From Ketogulonicigenium vulgare WSH-001 (GTDB lineage Bacteria; Pseudomonadota; Alphaproteobacteria; Rhodobacterales; Rhodobacteraceae): a stretch of 64,000 nt of DNA. Positions 26,242 through 35,605 of this stretch are shown here, piece by piece. Position numbers and translations under genes: made by a program. Under the pieces are notes generated by a model. It had not been told where the DNA came from. It made no database searches and saw only the letters and a program-made list of their open reading frames with translations. How positions within the stretch are numbered: position 1 is the stretch's first letter; every line of letters starts with the position of its first letter. The stretch spans positions 1,614,501 to 1,678,500 of the forward strand of contig NC_017384.1 of NCBI RefSeq assembly GCF_000223375.1. Direction: 5' to 3'.

Positions 26242-26819
26242 TGCGATTTCTCGGGCGCAGATATCGGCGCGGATACGGGCGTCGTTACAGGCGCAGCGGC
26301 AGGTTCGGCAACTGGTGTGGATGCAGCGGCCGTTTCAACAGATGTGACGGGTGGAGTAACTGGCGCAGCAACGGGCGCAGTAACTGGCGCTGTCGGCACC
26401 AGGTTGGGACGCCCGACACCCGCAAGCGAGGCGGTTTCGGTATTGCGCGTCATCGCCGCCGCACCGGTATCACGCAAAGATTGATCCGCCGCAGCCTTTG
26501 CCGCGGTTTCCTCGGGCGTTGCGCCTGTCAGGCCAGCGGCCTCACGCAGCTTTTGTGCGCCATAAGCCGTCGGTTTCTTGGCCGCGGTGGTCGCGGTATT
26601 CAGCGACTGACCGGCAGAGCGCAGCGTTTGGTTAATCTCATTGAGGCCAGAATCGTTGGCGGCGGCATTCATGGCGCGCGAAAACTCACGCGCCATACCC
26701 TGCGCCTTGCCGACGAAATTGCCAATGTTGCGAAACAAAATCGGCAGGTCCTTTGGGCCCACAACGATCAGGGCGACGATGCCGATAATCGCCATCTCTC
26801 CCATGCCTAAGTCAAACAT
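26238..26819 (-). CDS. tatB: Sec-independent translocase subunit TatB
   Basis: 193 residues. One N-terminal helix (MFDLGMGEMAIIGIVALIVV), the GPKDLP turn and the amphipathic helix (FRNIGNFVGKAQGMAREFSRA) are textbook TatB. The last ~60 residues are a low-complexity tail of Ala, Pro, Val and Thr with repeated PV-x-AP units, which is probably disordered. TatB relays the substrate from TatC to the TatA pore. It starts 41 bases after tatA. Confidence 0.94.
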   Translation of the reverse strand: MFDLGMGEMAIIGIVALIVVGPKDLPILFRNIGNFVGKAQGMAREFSRAMNAAANDSGLNEINQTLRSAGQSLNTATTAAKKPTAYGAQKLREAAGLTGATPEETAAKAAADQSLRDTGAAAMTRNTETASLAGVGRPNLVPTAPVTAPVAAPVTPPVTSVETAAASTPVAEPAAAPVTTPVSAPISAPEKSQ

Positions 26820-26860
26820 GCGCTATGCCCCGTTCGAAATTACGCCGCTCTTCTAATTGA

Positions 26861-27103
26861 TTAGACGCGGTCTTTGGGCGCTTCTTCGGCAACCGGGGTT
26901 GCGACAGGCGCAGCCGGGGTCACATCGCGCAGTTCGGTTGCGGATACTTCCAGCTCTTTTTTGCCGTCATCCACGCCGCGTTTGAACGCAGTGATGCCCT
27001 TGCCGACTTCACCCATCAGGTTCGAGATTTTGCCCCGGCCAAACAGCACCAGAACAACGACAGCGATCAGCAGAATGCCCATCGGGCCGATATTGTTAAA
27101 CAT
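26861..27103 (-). CDS. tatA: Twin-arginine translocase subunit TatA
   Basis: 80 residues from ATG 27103 ([20 protein letters not shown]); the open frame continues 29 codons upstream, but that part does not look like TatA. After the single membrane helix come the [24 protein letters not shown] amphipathic helix and a short acidic tail. TatA oligomers form the passage for folded substrates. It is the first gene of tatABC-DUF815. Confidence 0.94.
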   Translation of the reverse strand: MFNNIGPMGILLIAVVVLVLFGRGKISNLMGEVGKGITAFKRGVDDGKKELEVSATELRDVTPAAPVATPVAEEAPKDRV

Positions 27104-27279
27104 GTCACTCTCCGCAGCAACCGATGCGCCCATGGCACCGGTGAAATAAATCCATGCCCTGTGATGCGCCTGCGGATGGGCGGAAGTCAAAGCGTGCCAC
27201 GGGGTGGGTGGCGCAATAAGGTTGCATTTTTCGAAATCCGCGACAAAAACATGTCAGTAGCCAAGAACGAGAGGCTAAA

Positions 27280-27948
27280 ATGCCATCACCGCGCAATCAA
27301 CGCCTGTTCCAGATCATGCAAATTCTGCGCAGCGCGCCTGGCGGTGCCCTGCTGTCTGCCCATGATATTGCGACGCAAACCGGCGTCAGCGACCGCACAA
27401 TCTATCGCGATATGGCAACGCTGATCGATTCGGGCCTGCCGGTCGCGGGCACGCCCGGACAGGGCTATCACATTACCGCCGCCATTACGCTGCCCCCCCT
27501 GAACCTTAGCCTAGACGAGATCGAGGCCCTCCATATCGGCCTCTCCATTTTGGGCGAGGCCGATGACATCGGCCTACGCGCCGCCGCGCAAAGCCTGTCG
27601 AATAAGGTCGATGCGGCGCTGTCTGCGGATCTCAGCGATGCAGATCGGCGCTGGGCCCTCAGCGGCCCCGGCGTCAACGCGGCTGTCGCCGAAGCCGCGC
27701 GCGGCTTTCATTTTTTGCCCGTTTTGCGCAGCGCGATTGCCCGCCGCCAAAAGCTGCGCCTTAGCCTCAGCGCCAGCGCTTCCCCGCCGTCAGAGCGGAT
27801 CGTCAGACCCCTGCGGATTGACTATTGGGGACGCATCTGGTCATTGCAGTGCTGGTGTGAGACCACCGGCGGGATGGAGCAACTGCGCACCGATCACATT
27901 GATAGTGTTAACGTTCTGCCGCAGCTTTTCACGCCGCCGCCGCAGTAG
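27280..27948 (+). CDS. YafY-type HTH/WYL transcriptional regulator
   Basis: 222 residues. The N-terminal winged helix (RNQRLFQIMQIL, HDIATQTGVSDRTIYRDMATL) is the DeoR-like HTH_11 type, and the middle and C-terminal part is a WYL-like ligand domain (RIVRPLRIDYWGRIWSLQCWCE) in which the WYL triplet is changed. Such regulators often sense nucleic-acid or small ligands, and some sit in defence loci, but no such genes are near. It is divergent from tatA across about 175 bp. Target unknown. Confidence 0.82.
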   Translation: MPSPRNQRLFQIMQILRSAPGGALLSAHDIATQTGVSDRTIYRDMATLIDSGLPVAGTPGQGYHITAAITLPPLNLSLDEIEALHIGLSILGEADDIGLRAAAQSLSNKVDAALSADLSDADRRWALSGPGVNAAVAEAARGFHFLPVLRSAIARRQKLRLSLSASASPPSERIVRPLRIDYWGRIWSLQCWCETTGGMEQLRTDHIDSVNVLPQLFTPPPQ

Positions 27949-28081
27949 AAACCGCTCGGGACGTTATTTATAGGCAATATACCGCGCACCCCATCACATT
28001 AATTAACAAACCATTAACGAATACTTGACTGAATAACCTGTCACAGAACATGCTTGCATTAGATTTAGGGAATTCCCCGGA

Positions 28082-28996
28082 ATGATTGGGGTGACGGGCG
28101 GTATGGAAGCAACGTCGGGCGGCCTTTTTTCGCAGTCTTTGATGGTTTATCGCGGCGTGGATCTGACCGTGACGGATGGCGTTGCGCTGGGCGACAGCCT
28201 GACCTTTGCAGCAGGTCTATTGCCGGACGACTATTACACCCTTGACCGCGAGGCAGCGCCCGCGCGTCTCAGCTTTGCCGTTGCAGAAACCGGCCGCTTG
28301 ATGATCGCGCCCGGCTCGAGCATCGGGACAGCGGGCCATAGCCTGCATGTCGATAGTGTGTTGCTGCTGCTGGATCGCAATGGCCGCGTGGCAGAAGTGC
28401 TACTGCTGGTCGAGGAAAAGGGCGGCATCGCGATTGCGGTCTATGCCCTGCCCCTATCGCCTTTGAATCGTGGCTTTGAATATCGCTTGGCCGCAGTCAC
28501 CCAGCGAAACGCACGCCATCGCCTGTTTGGCACGCCGATGCTGCAATTCACGCATGATACGCTGCTGACGCTGGCAGATGGATCACGCATTGCGGCAAGC
28601 GACGTGCAGGTCGGACAACATCTGATGTCGGGCGATGGCAATATGATCACCGTCAACTGGATCGGCCGCTCGCAGCTGATGGCCGCGCGGGATATGGCGC
28701 CGGTGCTGGTGCCTGCGGGCAGTGCGGGCAATCAATCCGATCTGATCCTTGGGCCGCGTCACCGCATCCGTGGGCGACTGATCCGTGATATGATCGGCCG
28801 CAGTAATATCCGCCAGATCGAGCCGATGGTGCAGCACTATGTCCAGATCCTGCCGCATCGCCATCGCAGCCTTGCCGTGGCCGGGGTCGCCGTCGACTGC
28901 CTGATGATCGAGGCCCCGCCGCCCCACACAGCCAATAGCGCCCCCGTGGCCCAAGGCCTGCCGTTGCCTGCCGTCGCCCAGAACGACTGGCGCTAG
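28082..28996 (+). CDS. Hint-like domain protein, catalytic cysteine missing
   Basis: 304 residues. The second half (about residues 160-280) follows the Hint_2 pattern seen in Roseobacter Hint proteins: FTHDTLLTLADGSRIAASDVQVGQHL, a WIGRSQ strand and a DLILGPRHRIRGR block. However, the position where the other three Hint proteins of this window have Cys is Gln (LQFTHDT). It is therefore unlikely to self-cleave. The first ~150 residues are a beta-rich domain of unknown kind and there is no signal peptide. An AT-rich upstream region with TTGACT near 28025 could be its promoter. The alternative start is ATG 28103. Confidence 0.7.
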   Translation: MIGVTGGMEATSGGLFSQSLMVYRGVDLTVTDGVALGDSLTFAAGLLPDDYYTLDREAAPARLSFAVAETGRLMIAPGSSIGTAGHSLHVDSVLLLLDRNGRVAEVLLLVEEKGGIAIAVYALPLSPLNRGFEYRLAAVTQRNARHRLFGTPMLQFTHDTLLTLADGSRIAASDVQVGQHLMSGDGNMITVNWIGRSQLMAARDMAPVLVPAGSAGNQSDLILGPRHRIRGRLIRDMIGRSNIRQIEPMVQHYVQILPHRHRSLAVAGVAVDCLMIEAPPPHTANSAPVAQGLPLPAVAQNDWR

Positions 28997-29037
28997 CATT
29001 TCTTGCCGTAGACGCGCGGATCGCCTATAGCCGCGCC

Positions 29038-30639
29038 ATGCAAAACCAGACCTCGCCCCTCCCCGCTGAAATCGCCCGCCGTCGCACCTTCGCGATCATC
29101 GCGCACCCTGACGCGGGCAAAACGACATTGACGGAAAAATTCCTGCTGTTCGGGGGTGCGATCCAGATGGCGGGTCAGGTGCGCGCCAAGGGCGAAGCGC
29201 GCCGCACGCGGTCGGACTTTATGAAAATGGAACAAGATCGCGGGATTTCGGTCTCGGCCTCGGCCATGTCGTTCGACTTTGGTCAGTTCCGTTTCAACCT
29301 TGTCGACACCCCCGGCCACAGCGACTTTTCTGAGGATACCTATCGCACGCTGACCGCGGTGGATGCGGCTGTGATGGTGATCGACGGCGCCAAAGGCGTG
29401 GAAAGCCAGACCCGCAAGCTGTTCGAGGTCTGCCGCCTGCGCGATCTGCCGATTCTGACCTTTTGTAACAAGATGGACCGCGAGGCCCGCGATACGTTCG
29501 AGATCATCGACGAGATCCAGGAAAACCTGGCCATCGATGTCTCGCCCGCCAGCTGGCCCATCGGGTCGGGCCGCGACTTTCTGGGATGTTACGATCTGCT
29601 GCATGACCGGCTAGAGCTGATGGACCGCGCCGACCGTAACCGCGTCGCGGAAACCGTCTCGATCAGCGGGTTGGACGATCCGAAACTCGCGGAACATATC
29701 CCCACAGATATGCTAAAAAAACTGCGCGAAGAGATCGAAATGGCGCGCGAATTGATGCCCGCCTTTGACCGCGAGCGCTTCCTCGAGGGCTCGATGACGC
29801 CGATCTGGTTCGGCTCGGCGATCAATTCGTTCGGCGTGAAAGAATTGATGACCGGCATCGGCGAATTCGGCCCCGAGCCGCAGCCGCAAAAGGCGGCCGA
29901 GCGGATGGTGCCTGCAGGCGAAGGCAAAGTCGCCGGTTTCGTATTCAAAGTGCAGGCGAATATGGACGCCCGCCACCGCGACCGCGTGGCCTTTATCCGC
30001 CTTGCCTCGGGCCATTTTGAACGCGGCATGAAGCTGATCCATGTACGCTCAAAAAAGCCGATGGCCGTGACGAACCCCGTGCTGTTTCTGGCGGCCGACC
30101 GCGAATTGGCCGAAGAGGCTTGGGCCGGTGACATCATCGGCATCCCGAACCACGGCCAGTTGCGCATCGGCGATGCGCTGACCGAGGGCGAGATGCTGCA
30201 TTTCACCGGCATCCCCAGCTTTGCCCCCGAACTGCTGCAAAACATTCGTGCGGGCGATCCGATGAAAGCCAAACATCTGGAAAAGGCGCTGATGCAATTC
30301 GCCGAGGAAGGCGCGGCGAAAGTGTTCAAACCGTCCATTGGCTCGGGCTTTATCGTCGGTGTCGTCGGCGCGTTGCAATTCGAGGTGCTGGCCAGCCGGA
30401 TCGAGGTTGAATACGGCCTGCCTGTGCGGCTCGAGAGCTCGCAATTCACCTCGGCGCGCTGGGTGTCGGGTGACAAGGATGCGGTCGAGGCCTTTGTCAG
30501 CGCCAACAAACAACATATCGCCACCGATAACGATGGCGATCTGGTCTTCCTGACCCGTCTGCAATGGGACATCGACCGCGTGGCGCGTGATTATCCAAAG
30601 GTATCGCTGACCGCGACCAAGGAAATGATGGTCTCGTAA
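29038..30639 (+). CDS. prfC: Peptide chain release factor 3
   Basis: 533 residues, full length. The GTPase motifs are G1 AHPDAGKTT, G3 DTPGHSDFSEDTYR and G4 NKMDREA; the RF3-specific switch region (KMEQDRGISVSASAMSF) and the C-terminal domains III with VVGALQFEVLASRIEVEYG follow. RF3 recycles RF1/RF2 from the ribosome after termination. It is followed by a strong terminator. Confidence 0.97.
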   Translation: MQNQTSPLPAEIARRRTFAIIAHPDAGKTTLTEKFLLFGGAIQMAGQVRAKGEARRTRSDFMKMEQDRGISVSASAMSFDFGQFRFNLVDTPGHSDFSEDTYRTLTAVDAAVMVIDGAKGVESQTRKLFEVCRLRDLPILTFCNKMDREARDTFEIIDEIQENLAIDVSPASWPIGSGRDFLGCYDLLHDRLELMDRADRNRVAETVSISGLDDPKLAEHIPTDMLKKLREEIEMARELMPAFDRERFLEGSMTPIWFGSAINSFGVKELMTGIGEFGPEPQPQKAAERMVPAGEGKVAGFVFKVQANMDARHRDRVAFIRLASGHFERGMKLIHVRSKKPMAVTNPVLFLAADRELAEEAWAGDIIGIPNHGQLRIGDALTEGEMLHFTGIPSFAPELLQNIRAGDPMKAKHLEKALMQFAEEGAAKVFKPSIGSGFIVGVVGALQFEVLASRIEVEYGLPVRLESSQFTSARWVSGDKDAVEAFVSANKQHIATDNDGDLVFLTRLQWDIDRVARDYPKVSLTATKEMMVS

Positions 30640-30644
30640 AATAC

Positions 30645-30676
30645 AAAACGGCCGCTGTCCCTGCAGCGGCCGTTTT
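30645..30676. terminator. Bidirectional intrinsic terminator after prfC
   Basis: AAAACGGCCGCTG (30645-30657) pairs perfectly with CAGCGGCCGTTTT (30664-30676) across a 6-nt loop, giving a T-run on both strands between two convergent genes. Confidence 0.9.
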
Positions 30677-30693
30677 CAGGTCAATGGCTGCGC

Positions 30694-31479
30694 TTATTGA
30701 AGCAGGCCGATTGCCGTGCGGGACGTCACATTGATCGCGGCGGTGCAGGCGCCGGCCTCAGTGCCCTCAACGGTGCAGCTTTGCCAATCGTTCACCAGCA
30801 CATTGCCCAAACCGTCACAGGCACTGCCCGTCACTTCATAGCGGCGCACGCGGGTCTGGCCTGCGGCGACATCGCCGAGTTCAAACACCGTCAAACGCGA
30901 CAGCCCGCCGTTCGTGTCGAACAGCGCGGTTTCGGCCATCATGCCGCCCAGGGGCTGTGATAACCCGTTGCGGGTGACAAAGGTCAGACGACAGCTGCCC
31001 TCGAACGATTCCAGACGGTTCAGCTCGACACTGATCTGTCCTTCGGTCACATCGGGGGTGCTGATGCGGCTGGCGACATCAAGATTTTGTGCGCAGGCCT
31101 GCGGGTCAAGGCCGACCGCCTCGCAGGTCAGGGTGCGGTTCACGATCACTTGGCCAACGTCATCACAGGCGCGCCCACGCAGATCGAACTGCTTCACGCG
31201 CACCGCGCCTTGGGGCACTTCGGTGAACTCGAGCAAGGTGAATTGCGCCGCCTCGCCTGCCGTATCCATCACGACGGCCTCAAAACTCAGCTTATAAAGG
31301 TTTTCTTCCAACCCGTTGCCGACGACGAACGACACGCGACAGGCGCCGTTTACATCCTCTTTGGCGTTCGCCTCGACCGCTAGGCGGCCGGGGGTGACCT
31401 GCTGGGCGGCGAGCGGCGCAGCCGCTGCGAAAAGCGCAAGGCCTACGGCCAGCGAAGAAATCATGCGCGTTTGGATCAT
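30694..31479 (-). CDS. Secreted protein built of two homologous ~110-residue repeats
   Basis: About 261 residues from ATG 31479, with a signal peptide ending LAAQQ. The mature part is two copies of one unit: GRLAVEANAKEDVNGACRVS and GQISVELNRLESFEGSCRLT open them, then matching FTLLEFTEV / LTVFELGDV, RVKQFDLRGRACDDVGQVIVN / RVRRYEVTGSACDGLGNVLVN and a closing CAQNLDVASR / CTAAINVTSR. Each copy carries four cysteines at equal spacing, so periplasmic disulfides are expected. I do not recognise the family. The gene converges on prfC and diverges from the heme operon across about 220 bp that contain a 6-bp hairpin at 31605-31621 but no recognised operator. Confidence 0.72.
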   Translation of the reverse strand: MIQTRMISSLAVGLALFAAAAPLAAQQVTPGRLAVEANAKEDVNGACRVSFVVGNGLEENLYKLSFEAVVMDTAGEAAQFTLLEFTEVPQGAVRVKQFDLRGRACDDVGQVIVNRTLTCEAVGLDPQACAQNLDVASRISTPDVTEGQISVELNRLESFEGSCRLTFVTRNGLSQPLGGMMAETALFDTNGGLSRLTVFELGDVAAGQTRVRRYEVTGSACDGLGNVLVNDWQSCTVEGTEAGACTAAINVTSRTAIGLLQ

Positions 31480-31699
31480 GTGCATTCCAGTTTACAATCT
31501 GTTTCGCAGCCTGTTCATAGGCGGTGGAGACCAAAGCAATCGGCGCGCGCAGCGCGCAGCCGCCTTGCCTATACCTGCATCTCCGAGTAAATTAATCAAC
31601 AATGCCGTTCAAGAGGAACGGTGATCACCAGCCACGTTACCGCATTTCCCCTCGTGCGGGCCGCAGCCAGATACGCCAGCTTCAAACCACAGGTGCATC

Positions 31700-32767
31700 A
31701 TGGCTGCAGCCGATACCCACGCCCAAATTCCGACCCCGGCCGAAATCCGTCAAGCCCGCGCTGACAATCCCAAGGCGCGCGACCGCGATCTGGCCGAAAG
31801 CCTTGGCGTCTCCGAGGCCGCGCTGGTCGCCGCCTATGTGGGTCACGGCGTCACGCGCATTGCCGCAAACCCTGATCAGCTGATGCCCCTGATCCCCGCT
31901 TTGGGCGAGGTTATGGCCCTGACCCGGAACGAGGCTTGCGTCCATGAAAAGGTCGGCACCTATTCGGAATATCACGCGAACCCCCATGCGGGTTCCGTGC
32001 TGAACCCGAACATTGATCTGCGCACCTTCCCCAAACATTGGGTGCATGGCTTTGTGCTGGAAAAAGAGACCGAAACCGGCACCCGCCGCAGTATTCAGGT
32101 CTTTGACAGCGCAGGCGATGCGGTTCACAAAATCTTCCTGCGCGAGGGCTCGAACGTAGAGGCGCTCGAGGCCGTGAAAGACGCGCTGCGCCTGCCCGAG
32201 CAGTCGGATGTGGTCGAGACCACCGCCCGTCCCGCCGTCCAAGGCCCCAAAGCCGACCCGAGCAAAGCCGACGCCCTGCGCGCCGATTGGCAAGCGATGA
32301 CCGACACGCACCAATTCCTGCGTATGGTCAGCGGCCTTGGCATGAACCGTCTGGGTGCTTACCACACGGTCGGTGCGCCCTATGCCCGCCTGCTGGACAA
32401 GACCGCTTTCCAAGCCATGCTGGACGGTGTTGTCGCACAAGAGATCGGCATCATGATCTTTGTCGGCAACCGCGGCATGATCCAGATCCACACCGGCCCG
32501 ATCTATAAGCTGATGCCGATGGGCCCGTGGCAGAACATCATGGACCCCGGTTTCAACCTGCACCTGCGCGCCGATAAAATCGCCGAAGTTTGGGCTGTGA
32601 CCAAACCGACCAGCCGCGGCGATGCGATTTCGATCGAGGCATTTGACGCCGAAGGCGACATCATCTTGCAGGTCTTTGGCGTGCAAAAGCCGGGTATGGA
32701 ACATCGCCCGATGTGGAACGCCTTGGTCGAGGCTCTGCCTTCGGCCCAAGTCGAAGAGGTCGCATAA
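31700..32767 (+). CDS. hmuS: Hemin-degrading factor HmuS/HemS
   Basis: 355 residues made of two similar halves, as in HemS/ChuS. The first half has ACVHEKVGTYSEYHANPHAG and WVHGFVLEK; the second has GMNRLGAYHTVG and IMIFVGNRGMIQIHTGPI. HmuS accepts heme arriving through the HmuTUV importer and helps release its iron in the cytoplasm. The stop overlaps the hmuT start by one base (TAATG). No TonB-dependent heme receptor gene is present next to it. Confidence 0.93.
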   Translation: MAAADTHAQIPTPAEIRQARADNPKARDRDLAESLGVSEAALVAAYVGHGVTRIAANPDQLMPLIPALGEVMALTRNEACVHEKVGTYSEYHANPHAGSVLNPNIDLRTFPKHWVHGFVLEKETETGTRRSIQVFDSAGDAVHKIFLREGSNVEALEAVKDALRLPEQSDVVETTARPAVQGPKADPSKADALRADWQAMTDTHQFLRMVSGLGMNRLGAYHTVGAPYARLLDKTAFQAMLDGVVAQEIGIMIFVGNRGMIQIHTGPIYKLMPMGPWQNIMDPGFNLHLRADKIAEVWAVTKPTSRGDAISIEAFDAEGDIILQVFGVQKPGMEHRPMWNALVEALPSAQVEEVA

Positions 32768-33609
32768 TGCGGCGCCTTTTGCTGACCTCGGCCATCGCAA
32801 TTGCGGTGGCCACGGGCGCTCAGGCGCAGGATCGCATCCTGTCGCTGGGCTCGTCCGTCACCGAAATCCTGTTCGCCATCGGTGCCGAGGATAAGGTCAT
32901 TGCGCGCGATCTGACCTCGACCTATCCCGCCGCTGCCGAGGCGCTGCCCGATGTCGGTTATGTCCGCGCCCTGTCGCCCGAAGGCGTGCTGTCGGTGAAT
33001 GCTGATATGATCATCGCCGAACCTGACGCGGGGCCGGTCGAGACGATCGACGTTCTGAAAGCCGCCTCGATCCCGTGGGTGACGGTGCCTGCGGGCTGGG
33101 ATGCCGCCCAGATCGTCGAGAAAATCAACCTGATCGGCGAAGCCACCGGCCATGCGGCCGAGGCCGCCGCGCTGGCGGCCACTGTGACAGCGGAGCTGGA
33201 GACCGCCGCCACCGCAGCGGCAGAGATCCCCGAGGATCAGCGCAAGCGCGTGCTGTTCATCATCTCGACCAATGGTGGCCGCGTGATGGCCGCAGGCAGC
33301 GAGACCGGCGGCAATGCGATCATTGAACTGGCGGGCGCGGTCAATGCCGTGCAGGGCGTCGAGGGTTACAAGCCCCTGACCGACGAGGCGATCACCGCCG
33401 CTGCCCCCGATTTCATCTTGATGATGGACCGCGGTCATAATCTGGATGCGGCGAATGACGAGCTATGGGCGATGCCCGTGCTGGCCTCGACCCCCGCAGG
33501 TCAAAATCAGGCCGTGATCCGCATGGATGGCATCTATCTGCTGGGCTTTGGCCCCCGCACCGGCGCCGCCGCGCTGGAGTTGCATAACGCGCTTTACGCC
33601 GGAAACTAA
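32767..33609 (+). CDS. hmuT: Periplasmic heme-binding protein HmuT
   Basis: 280 residues from ATG 32767, with a signal peptide (MRRLLLTSAIAIAVATGAQA, cut before QDR). The fold is the class III (BtuF-like) substrate-binding protein: ILSLGSSVTEILFAIGAEDKV at the start, then DVGYVRALSPEGVLSVNADMII and a C-terminal PDFILMMDRGHN. HmuT hands heme to HmuU. No lipobox is present, so it is soluble in the periplasm. Confidence 0.92.
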   Translation: MRRLLLTSAIAIAVATGAQAQDRILSLGSSVTEILFAIGAEDKVIARDLTSTYPAAAEALPDVGYVRALSPEGVLSVNADMIIAEPDAGPVETIDVLKAASIPWVTVPAGWDAAQIVEKINLIGEATGHAAEAAALAATVTAELETAATAAAEIPEDQRKRVLFIISTNGGRVMAAGSETGGNAIIELAGAVNAVQGVEGYKPLTDEAITAAAPDFILMMDRGHNLDAANDELWAMPVLASTPAGQNQAVIRMDGIYLLGFGPRTGAAALELHNALYAGN

Positions 33610-33613
33610 GCCC

Positions 33614-34690
33614 ATGACTTTCGCCCTATCACATGCCGCCAGCGTGGATAACGCCGACCCGCGCGAGGTTCGCGCCCGCAGGTTAACCCTGCTGCTGATC
33701 GCCGCGCTGGTTGTGACCTGCGGCGCATCGGTGATGTTCGGCGCATCCGGCACGTCGGTGACCAAGGTTCTAGGCCAATTGTGGCGCGGCGAAGAGATCG
33801 CGCTGATCGACCAGATCGTTCTGCTGCAAGTGCGCATCCCGCGCATGGTGCTGGGCGTGCTGGTGGGCGCAAGCCTTGCCGTCTCGGGCGCGGTCATGCA
33901 GGGTCTGTTCCGCAACCCGCTGGCCGATCCTGGTCTGGTCGGGGTTAGCGCAGGCGCCAGCCTTGGGGCGATTACGGCGATTGTGCTGGGCGGATTCCTT
34001 CCGGCGGCGGCGCTGGCTTTTGTCGGCGGCTGGCTGGTGCCGGCGGCGGCCTTTGTCGGCGGCTGGGGTGCGACGATGGCGCTTTATGCGGTTGCAACGC
34101 GCTCGGGGCGCACCTCGATTGCGACGATGCTGCTGGCGGGAATTGCGCTGGGGGCGCTGACGGGCGCGATCTCGGGCATCCTTGTGTATCGGGCCAATGA
34201 CAATCAGCTGCGCGATCTGACGTTCTGGGGCATGGGATCGCTGGCCGGTGCGAACTGGCCAAAGGTCCTCAGCGCCGCGCCCTTGATCGTCATCGCACTG
34301 GCAGTTGCGCCGTTTCTGGCGCGGTCGCTGAATGCGCTGGCTTTGGGCGAGGCGGCGGCGGCCCATATGGGCATTCCGGTGCAAAAGATGAAATCCGTCG
34401 CGATCCTGACGGTTGCGGGCGCAACCGGCGCGGCGGTGGCGGTGTCGGGCGGCATCGGCTTTATCGGCATCGTCGTCCCGCACCTCCTGCGTCTGGCCGC
34501 AGGGCCGGATCACCGACATTTGCTGGTGAACGCGGGTCTTTTGGGCGCGATTGTGCTGCTGCTTGCGGATATGATCAGCCGCACCATCGTCGCACCTGCC
34601 GAACTTCCTCTTGGTATTGTGACAGCCGTTTTGGGTGGCCCCGTCTTTTTGTGGGTGCTGCTGCGGCAACGCGGAGTGGTCGACCTATGA
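33614..34690 (+). CDS. hmuU: Heme ABC transporter permease HmuU
   Basis: 358 residues from ATG 33614, a FecCD-family permease with about ten membrane helices. Family landmarks are RIPRMVLGVLVGASLAVSGA, QGLFRNPLADPGLVGVSAGA, the DLTFWGMGSLA stretch and GGIGFIGIVVPHLLR (coupling loop). It starts four bases after hmuT and its end overlaps hmuV (ATGA). Confidence 0.94.
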   Translation: MTFALSHAASVDNADPREVRARRLTLLLIAALVVTCGASVMFGASGTSVTKVLGQLWRGEEIALIDQIVLLQVRIPRMVLGVLVGASLAVSGAVMQGLFRNPLADPGLVGVSAGASLGAITAIVLGGFLPAAALAFVGGWLVPAAAFVGGWGATMALYAVATRSGRTSIATMLLAGIALGALTGAISGILVYRANDNQLRDLTFWGMGSLAGANWPKVLSAAPLIVIALAVAPFLARSLNALALGEAAAAHMGIPVQKMKSVAILTVAGATGAAVAVSGGIGFIGIVVPHLLRLAAGPDHRHLLVNAGLLGAIVLLLADMISRTIVAPAELPLGIVTAVLGGPVFLWVLLRQRGVVDL

Positions 34691-35478
34691 CTGTGACAGC
34701 ACGACAGATCAGCGTCAAACTGGGGCGCAAACAGATCCTCGAGGGTGTGGATTTCACGGCCGCAGGGGGCCGCCTGACCGCCATCGTCGGGCCGAACGGG
34801 TCGGGCAAGACCACCTTGCTGAAAGCGCTGACAGCCGAGATCGGTAATGGTGACGGCGTTGAAATCAACGGTCGCGCGATCAATGCGTTAAAGCCGTGGC
34901 AACTGGCGGCGATGCGTGCGGTGATGCCGCAGGCCACCAGCCTCGCCTTTCCCTTCACCGCGATCGAGGTCGTGCGCCTTGGCCTGCAGGCCGGCGTCCA
35001 TGCCGCCGACCGCACGCTGGCGCGCCGCGCGCTGGAACGTGTGGGGCTGCAAGATAAGGCCGAGCAGCATTACCAACAGATGTCAGGGGGCGAGCAGTCG
35101 CGCGTCCATCTGGCCCGCACCCTGTGCCAGGTCTGGGAGCCGATGGCCCATGGCAAACCGTCATGGCTGTTTCTGGACGAGCCGGTCTCGGCCCTCGATA
35201 TCGGCCATCAGCTGCTGGTCATGGATATCACGCGCGACTTTGCACGCGCGGGCGGCGGCGTGGTTGCGGTCATGCACGACCTGAACCTGACTGCGCTTTA
35301 TGCCGATCATGTTGTGCTGATGCGCGATGGCGCGATTCTGGCGGCGGGCGCGGTGCAAGATGTGATGACCAGCGAAAACCTGTCCCGCGCCTATGGCTGC
35401 GCGTTGCGGGTGAACCATGCCCCCACCGCAGATCACACGTTCCTGCTGCCCCATGCTGCCAGTTCACACGCGGCGTGA
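34687..35478 (+). CDS. hmuV: Heme ABC transporter ATPase HmuV
   Basis: 263 residues. The Walker A is GPNGSGKTT, the Q-loop region is MPQATSLAF, the signature is MSGGEQSRV, the Walker B is WLFLDEPVSALD and the switch His lies in VMHDLN. It energises heme import through HmuU. It is the last gene of hmuSTUV, and the pst regulatory region begins 15 bases after its stop. Confidence 0.94.
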   Translation: MTVTARQISVKLGRKQILEGVDFTAAGGRLTAIVGPNGSGKTTLLKALTAEIGNGDGVEINGRAINALKPWQLAAMRAVMPQATSLAFPFTAIEVVRLGLQAGVHAADRTLARRALERVGLQDKAEQHYQQMSGGEQSRVHLARTLCQVWEPMAHGKPSWLFLDEPVSALDIGHQLLVMDITRDFARAGGGVVAVMHDLNLTALYADHVVLMRDGAILAAGAVQDVMTSENLSRAYGCALRVNHAPTADHTFLLPHAASSHAA

Positions 35479-35492
35479 AGGAACTTTCTGCA

Positions 35493-35521
35493 CTGTCATA
35501 ATTCTGTTACGTTCATGTCAC
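35493..35521 (+). promoter_or_regulatory. PHO box with three direct repeats before pstS
   Basis: CTGTCAT (35493-35499), CTGTTAC (35504-35510) and ATGTCAC (35515-35521) repeat at an 11-bp period with 4-bp spacers, which is the PhoB-binding layout. PhoB is the last gene of the operon it controls. Confidence 0.85.
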
Positions 35522-35605
35522 ATTCCCTACGCACGGATCCCTTAGATCCCCGGGCGACGGTGCTGCCACAGCGCTACCACCGCACCCACGACACAGGAGT
35601 ATGTC

